The notes beneath the pieces were generated by a model that was not told the origin of the DNA, ran no database searches, and saw only the letters and a program-made list of their open reading frames with translations. Position numbers and translations under genes: made by a program. Positions 32,105 to 44,191 of a DNA stretch of 64,000 nt are shown here, piece after piece. Location of the stretch: assembly GCF_008831285.2 (NCBI RefSeq), contig NC_045139.1, positions 24,160,412 to 24,224,411 on the forward strand, written 5' to 3'. Within the stretch, counting starts at the first letter, position 1; each line of letters opens with the position of its first letter. The stretch is from Nymphaea colorata (Eukaryota; Streptophyta; Magnoliopsida; Nymphaeales; Nymphaeaceae).

Positions 32105-33741
32105 GTTTTGAAGGCCTTGTTCAGCATGGCATAGATGCTACTGTAGGACCATCTGAATGTGAAGTGGTTGAATGCTTTACACTGCTTATAAGGCTTTGAA
32201 GTCTGAATGGATTAAATTATGAACATGAAATCCTCCAAGAGGTATCTTTTCTCCTATTTTGTCTCTTTCTTCAACATTAATATTAGAATGATAATATTAA
32301 ATTCACAAAGAAATCCATGTTAGCTAACTTTTTCGGGCTTATTTTTAAGAACTAGCTGTTATTGGCTGTCATGAACAAATATTTAATTATAAAATCTGTT
32401 ATTTCACATAAAGCTTCTCATGATTAAAAACTTTTACCCATTTTGAAGCCTTGGCACTAGTTATTCTGAGACTTCCTAAGCTTCCTTCAGGCTCACAATT
32501 ATGTTGTGGATTTAATGTAGAAAGGAGGCCTGGGATGAATGTAATGCCTTCGGAAATTGTATTTGAAGCAAATGACAGGAAACATGGATCTGTCCCACCA
32601 AAATTTGAGAATCTTAGTAGCGTTGGCATGTAAGCTAGATATTCATTTTGATAATGCTTTTGTAGTTTTATCTATCTATTTATTGCTTTATAATTGAAGG
32701 GTGTCATGGGCATTATCTAATGGAAATTCCAAATTTTGTAGATAACAATGTGGAAGGTGTGATCCTATATGGAATTAGTAAGTTGCAGAATATAGCTTCC
32801 TTGTAAGATCATTCATCTCATAATTGCAGATTCTTCTTTTGATCTATGTTAATTGGTGTCACCACTATTTCATCCAGACTTCATGTTCCTCATGTTAGTT
32901 GCTCTATAGTAATTGTAACCTTTATGTTTTTGTACAGAATAACTACTTGTCATGTTTGATCAACATTGATGTTTATAGTGATTTCTATAGCTGATGTTTG
33001 GTCAGTATTGCATCAGTTGCATTAGTGGTGACCAATCAATGATGCACTTCCTGCATCAGTGCAATACTGGCAGGGTCTTCTTGCATCAGTGCAATACTGG
33101 CAGGGTTTCTGGTGGCTTGCTTTGTTATAAAGCATCTGCATCATTGATAACATTTAGTCATAGATTATCTGAGCATGAAATGTTTGTTTTCTTGTAGTGA
33201 TAATTGTAAATTCTATATTTTATTGTAGTTCTTGATGATGTATATGTCTTTCCTTGATGTTGAAGTTGTAATGAAATCCCAAGTTACTGTGCTAAAATAA
33301 GCTAAGAACAATATCTCGAACACTTGGTGTTGGCAAACAAGGAAATGTGAATTGAAATTCTTGTTGAATATGATCAGGATATTTCAAGGAACAGAAATTG
33401 GGCGAAAACCTAGAACAAAGAATAATAATAGAAAGAAGAGGGAGTGTTCTATTTATAGTGGAAGCAAGAGAGCTAATTGTTGGACTAATTCCGACGGCTA
33501 GAAATCTAGTCATTGGAGCTAGTCAACAATGAGCTCAATGCTGCTTTATGGGGCATAAAAACAAAAGCAAATAAAAAAAAAAAAGAAACTATGATAGAAT
33601 ATACAAAATTAGATGCACATATATGGGCATATACATACATAATGTAATCAATATGTATATAAAGGTACATTTATGTTAACATCGTACTGAAGGTTATTGT
33701 CGAATGACCAAAAGTTTGCTAAAAAGGATGGTGAAACGTGA
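32105..33741. repeat. 1.6-kb direct repeat, copy 1 (gene exons plus copia LTR)
   Basis: Matches 40985-42582 nearly base for base, 8.88 kb away in the same orientation. It contains two exon-like segments of an unidentified gene, the following intron-like sequence, and the left LTR of a copia element plus about 60 bp of its interior. Copy 1 alone has a tandem doubling of GCATCAGTGCAATACTGGCA near 33050-33110. Confidence 0.92.
32115..32637 (+). pseudogene. Unidentified plant gene fragment, two exons (copy 1)
   Basis: The first segment reads VQHGIDATVGPSECEVVECF, then TLLIRL, TGA, SLNGLNYEHEILQE and a GT donor at 32242. The paralogous segment has TGG where this has TGA. The second segment (about 32437-32633) reads FEALALVILRLPKLPSGSQL, then ERRPGMNVMPSEIVFEANDR and KFENLSSVGM. 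Both have coding character and splice-like ends, but I do not recognise the family. A pseudogene, since the first exon has a stop. Confidence 0.5.
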
Positions 33742-33954
33742 GGTAGTAAGAGCTTTGGTGAAGAAGTCTACCAGTTGAAATTCTGAGGTCACAAAAGGGA
33801 TCTCAATGGTCTTGCTTAGACATTCTTCTTGCATATAATGACAACCCATTTCAATATGTTTAGTTTGTTCATAAAGAGTACGACTGCTAGACATGTAAAT
33901 GACACCTTTGTTGTCACAAGACAATTTTATTGGTGCTATTAATTGTATACCCAT
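33694..33954 (-). pseudogene. Copia RNase H C-terminal fragment
   Basis: LSCDNKGVIYMSSSRTLYEQ, then TKHIEMGCHYMQEECLSKTI and QLVDFFTKAL match the end of the Ty1/copia polyprotein (usual form DN..AI.I..NP..HERTKHIEVDCHF and LADIFTKAL). It starts mid-domain: the upstream polyprotein is deleted. It lies directly before the 3' LTR as expected. Confidence 0.88.
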
Positions 33955-34778
33955 GTCTTCTTATCTAGACAAGTTCGGTGGTGGTTGTTGCCGTTGATTG
34001 ATACTTAGCTTCATTTGAAGAAATAGAGATCTTTTATTACTTTTTACACCTTCAAAGTATCAAGAAATTTTTAAGGACTACACAGAAACCAGTGATGATC
34101 ATTGGGGTCTCTTCCCTGATCAGCATATATATATGCAGTGACATCTTGACATGACAATGAAGTTAAAATAGTCCATTATTGATAGTATTCTTAACATGTC
34201 TAACAATTCAGTATAACTCTCATATCAAGGTTCACTACATGAAGAACGTGAGCTATATCTAGTATTGTTATGGTGAGATAAGATAATGCTCCAATAAATT
34301 GTCTATATGGTATAGGATTGTTCAAAGGTTCTCCGTCATTGATCTTCAATTTCACCACCAAGGGCTTCAGGAGTGATCACTATTTTATCATTTGTGATAT
34401 CTGAACATTCAATAGTACTAGAAGCAAATTTAGTTTGAGATATGAGGTAGCTCCTTGTAGAATAGATTACCTCAACAATACCATGAAAGTATGCCAAAAA
34501 ATAAGAGATAATGTGGAAACCTTGGAGAACAAATGAGAGACAAGAAAGGAAAGTGCGCACCTTGGAGAATAATGTGGATCTTAATTTTCTTCAGGGTAAA
34601 TAACAATTTGTTGTGCTGGTCTATGAAGAAATAGCAGCACTTTTAACTCAAAATTCTGCAATTTTCATTTATGGAAATTTCGTCGAATGGATGGCAAGCA
34701 ATTTTGATTCAACACAGAGACAGATCTCCAAGACCAGCTTGGATAGCAAAAGTCAATCAGATTTACAAGCCCAACCAT

Positions 34779-34791
34779 GGCTCTAATACCA
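34779..34791 (-). promoter_or_regulatory. Copia primer-binding site (initiator tRNA-Met type)
   Basis: On the minus strand TGGTATTAGAGCC directly follows the LTR end. It is one base from the common plant form TGGTATCAGAGCC. Confidence 0.8.
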
Positions 34792-35159
34792 TGTAATGAA
34801 ATCCAAGGTAAGTGCAGTCTCTCAAATACTTGGTGGACAAACAAGAGAAATTGGAGTAGAAAATCTTATCGAATATGATAAAAAATATTACAAGGAACTG
34901 GGATAAAACCCATAACAAAGAATAAATATAGAAAGAATAAGGAGTCCTCTATTTGTAGAAGAAACAAGATAGGTTGTTGTTGGACTAGTTCCAACGGCTA
35001 GAAATCAAGTTATTGGACCTTGTCAGAAGCAATAGAAAACAAAAAGAAAATAAAAAAATTGAAAAATAAAAGAAAGGAAGAAGAATTATATGCACACATA
35101 CATACATATATAGGTAATCAATATGTTTGTACATAACATATATACAACTGATACTCTTG

Positions 35160-38100
35160 AAAACCAATCCCTAATTTTTATAAACTTGAAATCTTACGAA
35201 CTTTTTGAAAAGTAAATTGTCATGCTCTTTTCTTCTTTCCCCTAATATTTGCAGAACTTCATGATCTTTTTGCAATTAATTGCTCATTGATTATAAAGTT
35301 TTAACTCAAAATATTATAAAGTGTTATTATAATGTTTAAACTTTATTAATGTTTTTTCTTACAAATTCGTTATTTCTTAACTCGAAGTTGGAATCATTTG
35401 AAACCATTTTGGGTTTTTTAAATCTTTGACACTCTTGAACATTAATGAAGTTTTGAACTCATACATATTTGTAAACTTGTGCGAAAAATTTGGACCAAAT
35501 TTAAATTTTGAAAGACTTTTACCAAACATAGAAAAAACAATTATTGATTTTAGTTGACATGAAGTTTTATAAGGTTTTGAAATGTTTCTTTCTTTTTTTT
35601 GGGTGAAACATTTGTGAAAGCTTCCTAATTTTTTGCTTCTCTTATGTGCTATTTCTGAAGTTTTCACCTAAAATGTTATAAAGTTTGGCAATTTTTTTCG
35701 ATTTTTGAAGTTTGTTAACTTTTTTTTTTTCAAATTTTCATGACGTTTGAAATAAGAGTATGAAACATTTCAAACCAATGTTATCACTGCCGTATCGTAT
35801 CGCGTAACGTATCGTAACGTATCGTAAAATTATTTTTTTAATTTGTAAAAAAATATTAAAATTTGATAAAAAATAGAAGAAAAATCAGAAAAAATCTAAA
35901 AAAATCCGAAAAAACAAGTAAAACTCAGAAAAACTCAAGAAAAATGTATTTAAAGGAACATTCATCATTCATGTATATGAAGTATGAACTATGAACTTAT
36001 GATGTATGAATATGAACAACACATTCCAAAATAAGAAATCAAACATTCAAAAATCAAAAATAACATACTAAGCAGCCGAAGAGTATTCGATTACATCACA
36101 ATTCATAAGTTCAGAACTCAGAAGTCAAAACATATAGACATAGTTACCATATTTTATAAAGCGAGAGATCCTTCCTGATATGATTTGCTTACAATAATTG
36201 CACTTAACTCTTAACCTATCTTTGGGATTCACCCTTGTACACCACTGCCATGCAGGATCCGACATTAAATCTTCACAAAACAAGTAAAAACATACAAATA
36301 AATGTAGGAAATAAGAGAAATGAACGATTCAATGGTAAAAATGAGTTATTTCTTACCTTCTTGGTGTTAGAAACCAAAAACCCTCTTTCTCCAAGCTTCC
36401 CACCGTCCCGAGACTCCCCACAACAAGAAATAAAGCTTCTTCACCGGAAAATCTTGATGCAAATGGAGAAAATCTCTCCCTCCCACGTCTCTTGCAGTGT
36501 TTAGAAACAATAGAAGAGAGAGAGAGGAGCGTAGGTTTTAAAAAAAGATGCAAAAAGGGGCCGTCGGGCCTCTTTTTCATTTTACCCCCGTATCGTACGA
36601 TACAGGGGTGTATCGCCCGTATCGTGCGATACCGTCCCTGTATCACACGATACGCGTGCGATATGCACGCGTATCGTGTGCAAACCATGTGTCGTATCGT
36701 TTTTGTTGATACAAACGATACGTATCGTACAATACGCGTCCGAATCGTACGATACAAATAACATTGTTTCAAACTGTTTTTTTGCTTTTTTCTTAACCTT
36801 TGAGAATCGTGAAAATTCATAAGACTTTAAACTTATACATGCTTGTAAATTTATGATAAAATTTTGGTTAAACTTAACTTTTGAAATTTTCTCAAATTTT
36901 CATGACTTAAAATATGAGGACGAAAAATTTCAAGCTGTTTTTTTGCATTTTTTTTAGCTTTGACAATCGTGAACATTCATAAAACTTTGTACACATTCAT
37001 TCTTATAAATTTATGATAAAATTTTGGTTAAACTTATATTTTGAAGGACTTTTATGAACTACAACATTTTTAAAAAACAACTGCCTCTTGTTTTTCATAT
37101 TTTGCTATATATTTACAAAGACATCTTACTTTTTTTTTGCAATGATTATATGCTCTTCTTAAATTTTAAGTGTCTTAAACTTTTACAAATTTTAAATTTG
37201 ATGAATATTTTTTTGTGATATTTTCTGCACTTTTGAACCAAAAATATAAGACATTTCAAACTTTTTTATATTTTTATACGTCTTTATTTTAATGAGCATT
37301 CGTAAAGTTTTGCACTCATATATAATTTTATGAAACTTAAATTTTCGAAGATGTTGATCAAATTTTTTGAAAACATTTCTTCATATTGATTACATAGATA
37401 TTTTGTAAAAGTTTTTGAAAAACAGATTGCGTACTTTTTTACTCTTTTTTAATAAGTTTTGCAAATTTTTTGATATCAAATATTTTTGGTCATTTTATAA
37501 AGTTTTTGAAAAAAAGATTTTCATGCTATTTTTTTTGTCAAACATTTGAAGACCTTCTCTAACTTTTTGCATTTTATTATGAGTTATTTCCAAAGTTTTC
37601 ACCAAAATATTGTAAAATTCAGTAATTATTTACAATTATTTACTTTTGTAACATTTTAATTTGTCAAATTTTCATGATTTTTGAAATAAGAGTTGGAAAC
37701 ATTTCTGAAGTTTGAATTCACATATATTTTTAAAATTGTAAGCAAATTTTAGAGAACTTGAATTCCATAGATTTTTATATCAAACTTTTTAAAAGCATTT
37801 ATTGATTTTTAATGACATAAAATTTTTATGAAGTTTTTGAAAAATAGTATGTGATCCACTTTTCTTCTTCTAAACATTTGTAAAAAGCTTCGTCATTTTT
37901 TTTACAAGTTCTGATCCAAAGTAAGATTCTCTCAAATTTATAGGAATATTTAACTTTGTGAAAATTCCTCTTTCTCAAATTTTTATGACTTTGAACTAGG
38001 TGTAAAACTTTGACAATTTTGAAGTAGGAGTAAATTAGTTAAAAAATGTATGAGTTTTTTCTATAAATCTTTCATACTGGTGAGCAGTTTTTTGTTTTAA

Positions 38101-38440
38101 ACTCATATGTGTATGTAAACTTGTGGTAAATCTTTTCTCAAATTTAAATTTTCTAAAAGTTTTATTAATCATTTAAAAAAAAATTTTGATCTTGGTTGAC
38201 ATGAAAATTTTACAAAATTTTTGAAATATTGACTTACGTATTCTTTATTTTTTTGTCAAATATTTGTAAAACTTTCAAAATAGTTTTTGAGATTTATTAT
38301 CTGTTCTTCTTCAAATTTTCACTTAAAATATTATAAAATATTACAATTTTTTATAAATTTTGTTTTTATTTTTTTTTTAATTCTTGATTTTGAATAAATA
38401 ATCGAGAACTCAAAATTTTCCAAGTAGTTGATGTTAATGA
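35160..38440. repeat. AT-rich degenerate repeat field (interrupted by a hAT element)
   Basis: Related blocks recur at irregular spacing on both sides of 35776-36766. The best pair is near 36802 and 36961 (CGTGAA(A/C)ATTCATAA, then TTATGATAAAATTTTGGTTA). Weaker relatives lie near 35415, 37293 and 38085. Recurrent words are CATGAAGTTTT, TCAAATTTTCATGA and TTTGTAAACTT. Strong T richness on the plus strand; no gene. Confidence 0.6.
35776..36766. mobile_element. hAT-like non-autonomous element, 991 bp, with GTATCG palindromes
   Basis: A perfect 8-bp target duplication TTTCAAAC lies at 35768-35775 and 36767-36774. The ends are CAATGTTATCACTGCCGTATC and, reverse-complemented, CAATGTTATTTGTATCGTAC. 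Both ends carry runs of GTATCG/CGATAC units (about 35792-35826 and 36585-36755), including the palindromes GTATCGTACGATAC and GTATCGTGCGATAC. The middle contains a short open frame (36235-36504) without recognisable domain. An 8-bp duplication points to hAT. Confidence 0.82.
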
Positions 38441-38637
38441 GTTGGATGCGGTCAGCCGCACCAGACTATATTTGTCCATTTCAGACACGCACCCGACTCG
38501 CGTCAAACTCGAGTCGTTGTTTAGTTGTTCTTGAGCTTACTATAAAAGTTTCAAAGTTCAACTAACAAATATATATTGTCAGTCGTGTACATATGCAACC
38601 GTGCATATATACTTTGCATAGTGATATATTGTAATGT

Positions 38638-38968
38638 TATTAACTTATATTATATAATATAAGCTTTTTTATATATTCATTATGCAGCCGACCAGCTCGG
38701 GTTAGTGTTGTTCTTTTGAAGTTTTAATTTTCAAATTTTCAATTTCTGCTTCTATGATTCTATCAATTTTTTATGTTTTATGTTAGACTGTTAGTATGTC
38801 ATATTACTAAATTACTATATATAATATATTATATATAATATATGTTGTTCTCATATTTTTCTATGCAAGTATGTTGTATACATTAATAACTGAATTGTAA
38901 TAATAATATATACATTCTTATTCTGTTATATATGTAATAAATTAATAATAATAATAATAATAATAAAA
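38638..38968. repeat. AT microsatellites
   Basis: Palindromic TATATAATATATTATATATA runs near 38817-38843 and an (AAT)n run at about 38939-38968. Confidence 0.85.
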
Positions 38969-39049
38969 TACCCTCGCCGCACTGCCGCACTTAAATTTTT
39001 TGGGATGTGCCGCTCCGGCACCCGCACTCATGTGACATAGGATTAACTG

Positions 39050-40185
39050 TGATAGCTTTGCATCAATGCACATATCATTCTTCTCCAACACCAATTGAAC
39101 CTCCAACTATTCCTCCAGATAAAAGAGATCTACATCCATTACTGGGCATGGGAGCTACGATAGCGGTTACTTCATCTTCTGCTATAGTATTAACTCTCCT
39201 AGTCCTTCTCTTGGTCCTGTACTGTGGCAAGAAGGGATATATCAAACTTTCAAATCAGAAAAGAAAGCTAGTCGTCACATTTACCAGCAATTTTGTCGGC
39301 CTGGGTTATGACAATGTTGTAAGAGCAACGGGGAACTTCAGGGTTGCTAATTTGATTGGAACAGGAGGAGTTGGGGGCAACATATAAGGCTGAAGTAGCT
39401 CCTGATTTTCTATTTGCAGTAAAGAGGCTTTCATTTGGCAGGTTCCAGGGTCTCAAACAGTTTGATGGATAGATTAGAACTCTTGGAAGAATTCGGCATG
39501 AAAATCTTGCTACTCTAATTGGGTACCACATGGGGGAGAAGGAGACTTTCTTGATCTACAATTATCTACCAGGAGGCAATCTAGATTGCTTCATTCACAA
39601 GAGGTCAAAGAAGAACCTCCTCTGGCCTTTAATTCGCAAAATAGCTCTTGACATTGCAAATGCATTGGTATATCTTCACAATGACTGTGTCCCCCACATC
39701 GTTCATTGGGATGTCAAGCCCAGTAACATCTTGCTTGATAATGAGTTGAATGCATATTTGTCTGATTTTGGTCTTGCAGGGCTGCTTGAAGTATCAGAAA
39801 CCCATGCTACCACTAATGTTCTTGCACATTCGGATACGTAGCAACTGACTATGCAACTATATGTAGGGTCTCAGATAAGGCTGATGTTCTATAGCTTCGG
39901 GCTGGTACTGTTGGAAATGCTATCAGGTAAGAGGTCATTGGATCCTTCATTTTCAGAATAGGGAAATGGTTTTAACATAGTTGCATGGGGGAACATCCTA
40001 CTAAAGGAAGAGAGTCCATCAGAGTTCTTCTATCAAGGGATCTGGGAAACATGGCCGCAACAGAAATTGATGGGGATGCTTAAGGTTGCAAATATGTGCA
40101 CGGTCGAGCTACTTACAGTCAGGGTCAATGAAACAGGTCCTAGAAAAATTAAGGCAGTTGTAGCTGCTACCATTGATATGCCTTG
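39050..40185 (+). pseudogene. RPK2-like LRR receptor kinase pseudogene (transmembrane plus kinase part)
   Basis: The sequence starts near the transmembrane helix (IVLTLLVLLLVLYCGKKGY, near 39187) and runs through a Ser/Thr kinase. NVVRATGNF, then GTGGVG with a one-base insertion (near 39375), [16 protein letters not shown], a TAG near 39470, [45 protein letters not shown], a further TAG near 39839, and GNGFNIVAW match RPK2-type kinases (meristem and anther signalling in other plants). The catalytic loop reads HWD in place of HRD. Several stops and frame changes, and loss of the whole LRR ectodomain, make it non-functional. Absence of introns fits the family, so a retrocopy is not required. 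Confidence 0.85.
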
Positions 40186-40329
40186 AATGCTGCAGCCTAT
40201 GTGCTTGAGCAAAGAGTGCAAATGTCTGGTCAAACTTTAGAAGGAGGTCGGTGTTGCTCTTCCAAACTTCTTTTATTTATAATTTGGAATTTCTTTACTT
40301 TCTTTTTCTTTTTCCTGATAACGTCGATG

Positions 40330-40690
40330 AGATCTGTTTCTTCTCGCTTCAAGGTGCAGCAATGGCGGAGCCCAAGTTACTCACTGATAAAATGCAGTTT
40401 TGGCTTTTACCTTCTAAGCTTTCGCATGGTGGTGATCTGGTAAAAAATAAAAACTGTAACTTTTGGCTTCGTTTTCACGTTTCGATATTTATGGTGTATG
40501 GGACTGATTAGTTTTGTCTCTTTTTGCAGATGCCATATTCTACCTGGCAATCTCAAAAAAACATGCTGCTGGTTTCGTTGGCTTCATCCATCTGAGTACC
40601 ATCTATTGCACAGTACAAATGTAGCCTCACTGTCTTGTCCTCTTGCAACATTAGTTTTCAGTGGGTCCATACCTGCTTTAAGCTTTATTT
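40330..40690 (+). other. Possible exon fragments, unidentified
   Basis: A segment with AAMAEPKLLTDKMQFWLLPS and KLSHGGDL followed by a GT donor near 40440, and one after TTTTTGCAG at 40530 reading MPYSTWQSQKNMLLVSLASS then a stop. They precede the duplicated gene fragment at 40985 and might be earlier exons of it. No family recognised. Confidence 0.3.
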
Positions 40691-40982
40691 GAGAGAAAGC
40701 AGTAGTTTTACAGTGCATTCGTATCTCATTTGATCTTTGTTTGAGAGGGCAAGAGAGATGCATGATTGAGGCTAAAATTCGTGTACCATATAATGGCGAA
40801 CTTTAATTAGAAATTGAAGAATTTTTCTTCATGTCGGTGAGAAGTTTATGTGAAATGGCTGAATGTGACATAGAGAAAAAGCAGTAGTTTCACAGTGGGT
40901 CCATATCTCATTTGATCTTTGTTTGAGAGGGCGAGAGAGATGCATGATTGGGGCTAAAATTCATGTACCATATAATGGCGAC
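40691..40982. repeat. Tandem duplication, two units of about 110 bp separated by 70 bp
   Basis: GCAGTAGTTT(T/C)ACAGTG, CATTTGATCTTTGTTTGAGA and GTACCATATAATGGCGA occur at 40691-40800 and 40872-40982, a period of about 181 bp. Confidence 0.85.
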
Positions 40983-40984
40983 TT

Positions 40985-42582
40985 CAGGATTTTGTTCAAC
41001 ATGGCATAGATGCTGCTCTGGGACCATCTGAATGTGAAGTGGCTGAATGCTTTACACTGCTTATAAGGCTTTGGAGTCTGAACGGATCAAATTATGAACA
41101 TGAAATCCTCCAAGAGGTATCTTTTCTGCTATTTCTGTCTCTTTCTTTTACATTATTATTAGGATAACAATATTGAATTTACAAAAGAATCTATGTTGGC
41201 TAACTTTTTTGGGCCTATTTTTAAGAGCTAGCTATTATTTTCTGTCATGAACAAATGTTTAATTATAAAATCTGTTATTTCACATAAAGCTTCTCATGAT
41301 TAAAAAAATTTACCCATTTTGAAGCCTTGGCACTATTTATTCTGAGACTTGCAAAACTTCCTTCAGGCTCACAATTATGTTGTTGATTTAATTTAGAAAG
41401 GAGAGATGCATGTAATGCCTTCAGAGTTCAGATGTATTTGAAGCAAATGATAGGAAACATGGATCCATCCCACCAGAATTTGAGAATCTTAGTAGCATTG
41501 GCATGTAAGCTAGATATTCATTTTGATAGCGCTTTTGTAGTTTTGTCTATCTATTTATTGCTTTAAAATTGAAGGGTGTCATAGGCATTATCTAATGGAA
41601 ATTGCAAATTTTGTAGACATCAATGTGGAAGGTGTGATCCTATATGGAATTAGTAAGTAGCAGAATATAGCTTCCTTGTAAGATCATTCATCTCATAATT
41701 GTAGATTCTTCTTTTGATCTATATGAATTGGTATCACCACTATTTCATTCAGACGTCATGTTCCTCATGTTAGTTGCTCTACAGTAATTGTGACCTTTAT
41801 GTTTTTGTACAGAATAACTACTAGTCATGTTTGATCAACATTGATGTTTATAGTGATTTCTTTGGCTGATGTCTGGTCAGTACTGCATCAGTTGCATTAG
41901 TGATGACCAATCAATGATGCACTTCCTGCATCAGTGCAATACTGGCAGGATTTCTAGTGGCTTGCTTTGTCATAAAGCATCTGCATCACAGATAACATTT
42001 AGTGATAGATTATCTGAGCATGAAATGTTTGTTTTCTTGTAGTGCTAATTGTAAATTCTGTATTTTCTTGTAATTCTTGATGATGTGTATGTTTTTCCTT
42101 GATGTTGAAGTTGTAATGAAATCCCAAGTTACTGTGCTAAAATAACCTAAGAACAATCTCTCAAACACTTGGTGTTGGCAAACAAGGAAATGTAAATTGA
42201 AATTTTTATTGAATATGATCTGGATATTTCAATGAACAGAAATTGGACGAAAACCTAGAACAAAGAATAATAATAGAAAGAAGAGGGAGTGTTCTATTTA
42301 TAGTGGAAGCAAGTGAGCTAATTGTTGGAATAATTCCGATGGCTAGAAATCTAGTCATTAGAGCTAGTCAACAATGAGCTCAATGCTGCTTTATGGAGCA
42401 TAAAAACAAAACAAATAAAAAAAAAGAAACCATGGAAGAATATACAGAATTACATGCACATATGGGCATATTTATACACAATGTAATCAATATGTATATA
42501 AAGGTACATGTATGTTAACATCCTGCTGAAGATTATTGTCGAATGACCAAAAGTTTGCCAAAAAGGATGGTGAAACGTGTGG
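40985..42582. repeat. 1.6-kb direct repeat, copy 2
   Basis: Matches 32105-33741. The copia LTR is at 42112-42520 and the match ends about 62 bp into the copia interior, at GGTGAAACGTG. After that the sequence is unrelated, so this copy has no RNase H or second LTR. Confidence 0.92.
40990..41512 (+). pseudogene. Unidentified plant gene fragment, two exons (copy 2)
   Basis: The first exon is open here: VQHGIDAALGPSECEVAECF, then TLLIRLWSLNG and YEHEILQE, followed by GTATCT. The second exon (about 41320-41510) is broken by stops and indels where copy 1 is open. Each copy therefore preserves one exon the other lost. Family not recognised. Confidence 0.5.
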
Positions 42583-44064
42583 CAGGGCCAACCATGCAGG
42601 TTTCTCTCCTTTTCAAATTTTTATTCTCCTTTTTATTTTAGTTTGGAATTAACTAGAGATTTGAATGGACGAGACTCTGATTTCTGGGATGGGAAATGGT
42701 TGGAAGGTAGCACGCCTTTCCAAATATCAATTCTCACTCTTTCTGCTCATTAAATTATTGGATTTCACCTAATTTACGGAAGCCCACCTTTCGGTTTAGA
42801 TTTTAGATTAAAACAACCCCAATTAAGGTTCATGTGAATTAAGATTGGACTGTTAAGTGAAATTGAGCAATTGAATATGTAGAATATGAATAGACGAGTT
42901 TCAATTAACTACCCAACTTAGAACTTTAAAATTTAGAAGAATCTATGGTGCCATTCAAGTCATGTGTGGTGCCCCATTCTTCCTAATAATGTGTTTTATA
43001 TAAGTTTGAATTCAGATGGTTAAATGAATAATGCGATGGGTAAAGGTAATTCTGATGATATACATTGTGCGAACTTACTTGTAGCACAGTTGCTTTGTGA
43101 TTTACTTGTATGATTAATCGGAACCCCGAGATGTGCTGTCAATTATATGTACAATTTTAATTTTCATGCCTTTGAAAAGCATGTCTAAAGCACTTATTTC
43201 TTGTGTGAGTGACATTGAATCATATTGACGAAAGCATGAGATTAACATTAGTTAAATGCATGATGAGTTTCAAAGCTAGGTAGACATATTTATTTTGTTT
43301 AACATAAAGCATAATATATTGGTGCTAACTGTACATATTTTTCTTGAAACGGTACATGTTACCCTTATGGGAGGCACAACACTGAGGTGACGCACGGTCA
43401 TAAAACCAATGAAATTATGAAATTAATAAATAATTTTAAAAAAATGTCTTGTCATTGTGCCTTGCATGATTTAAGGGTAAAAACTAAATGAGTTTGATAT
43501 GCTCATTTTAATCATGTTCATGTTTGGTTAGCTCAAGCTTGTTTATTATGCCTGGGACATGATGTTCATACTATATATGCACATACTACTTTCAATTAGT
43601 CCTAGTCATTTATGAACTCATTTAATACAATCAAACTAGGGACACACCCACCGAGAACAGTTGTGTACTTACAATTTTAAATTTCTTGCTTTTCAGGTGG
43701 TCCGATTAAATGCAGTTGAGGCTTGGAAGCACAATCTAGCTTTGTAGTTCACACATTTATTCAGAATTATGATTTTGGTTGTGTTGGTTTCCCTGTCAAA
43801 AAATATCTGCATATGACTCATACCCGGTTCAGTGTATCTTGAGGCATACACTGTAAATATTAAAAGTTTATTTTAGTCCCAAATGCATGTGATATTTCCA
43901 TGTGTGCGCCAAAATTTCAAAAGAAGACCCATTATCTGCTTAAGACTGATTGATTATATGCTAAATTTTGACTATATGCTAAATTGTACAAGCAATTATT
44001 TGATTAGCCTTTGTGACCTCAGTAGCCATCATATAGAGCCTACATCTGTTTAAGACAGATCGTG

Positions 44065-44104
<40 letters not shown>

Positions 44105-44117
44105 CTAATTTTGGGTG

Positions 44118-44191
<74 letters not shown>

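Larger units (their letters stand above)
33267..35150 (-). mobile_element. Internally deleted Ty1/copia retrotransposon, about 1.9 kb
   Basis: Two diverged LTRs flank it: 33267-33680 and 34792 to about 35150. Both start TGTAATGAAATCC on the plus strand and share TCTATTTRTAG and GTTGGACTA(A/G)TTCC(G/A)ACGG. Next to the right LTR is a primer-binding site (34779-34791), which on the minus strand reads TGGTATTAGAGCC, so the element is on the minus strand. Between the LTRs only an RNase H tail is recognisable. The element sits inside the 1.6-kb repeat and was present before that duplication, because the second copy carries the same LTR junction. Confidence 0.82.

Noticed and set aside
36492..36820. 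Arg/Tyr/Ile-rich ORFs in the hAT-like element
   Set aside because: They are translations of GTATCG palindromic repeats.
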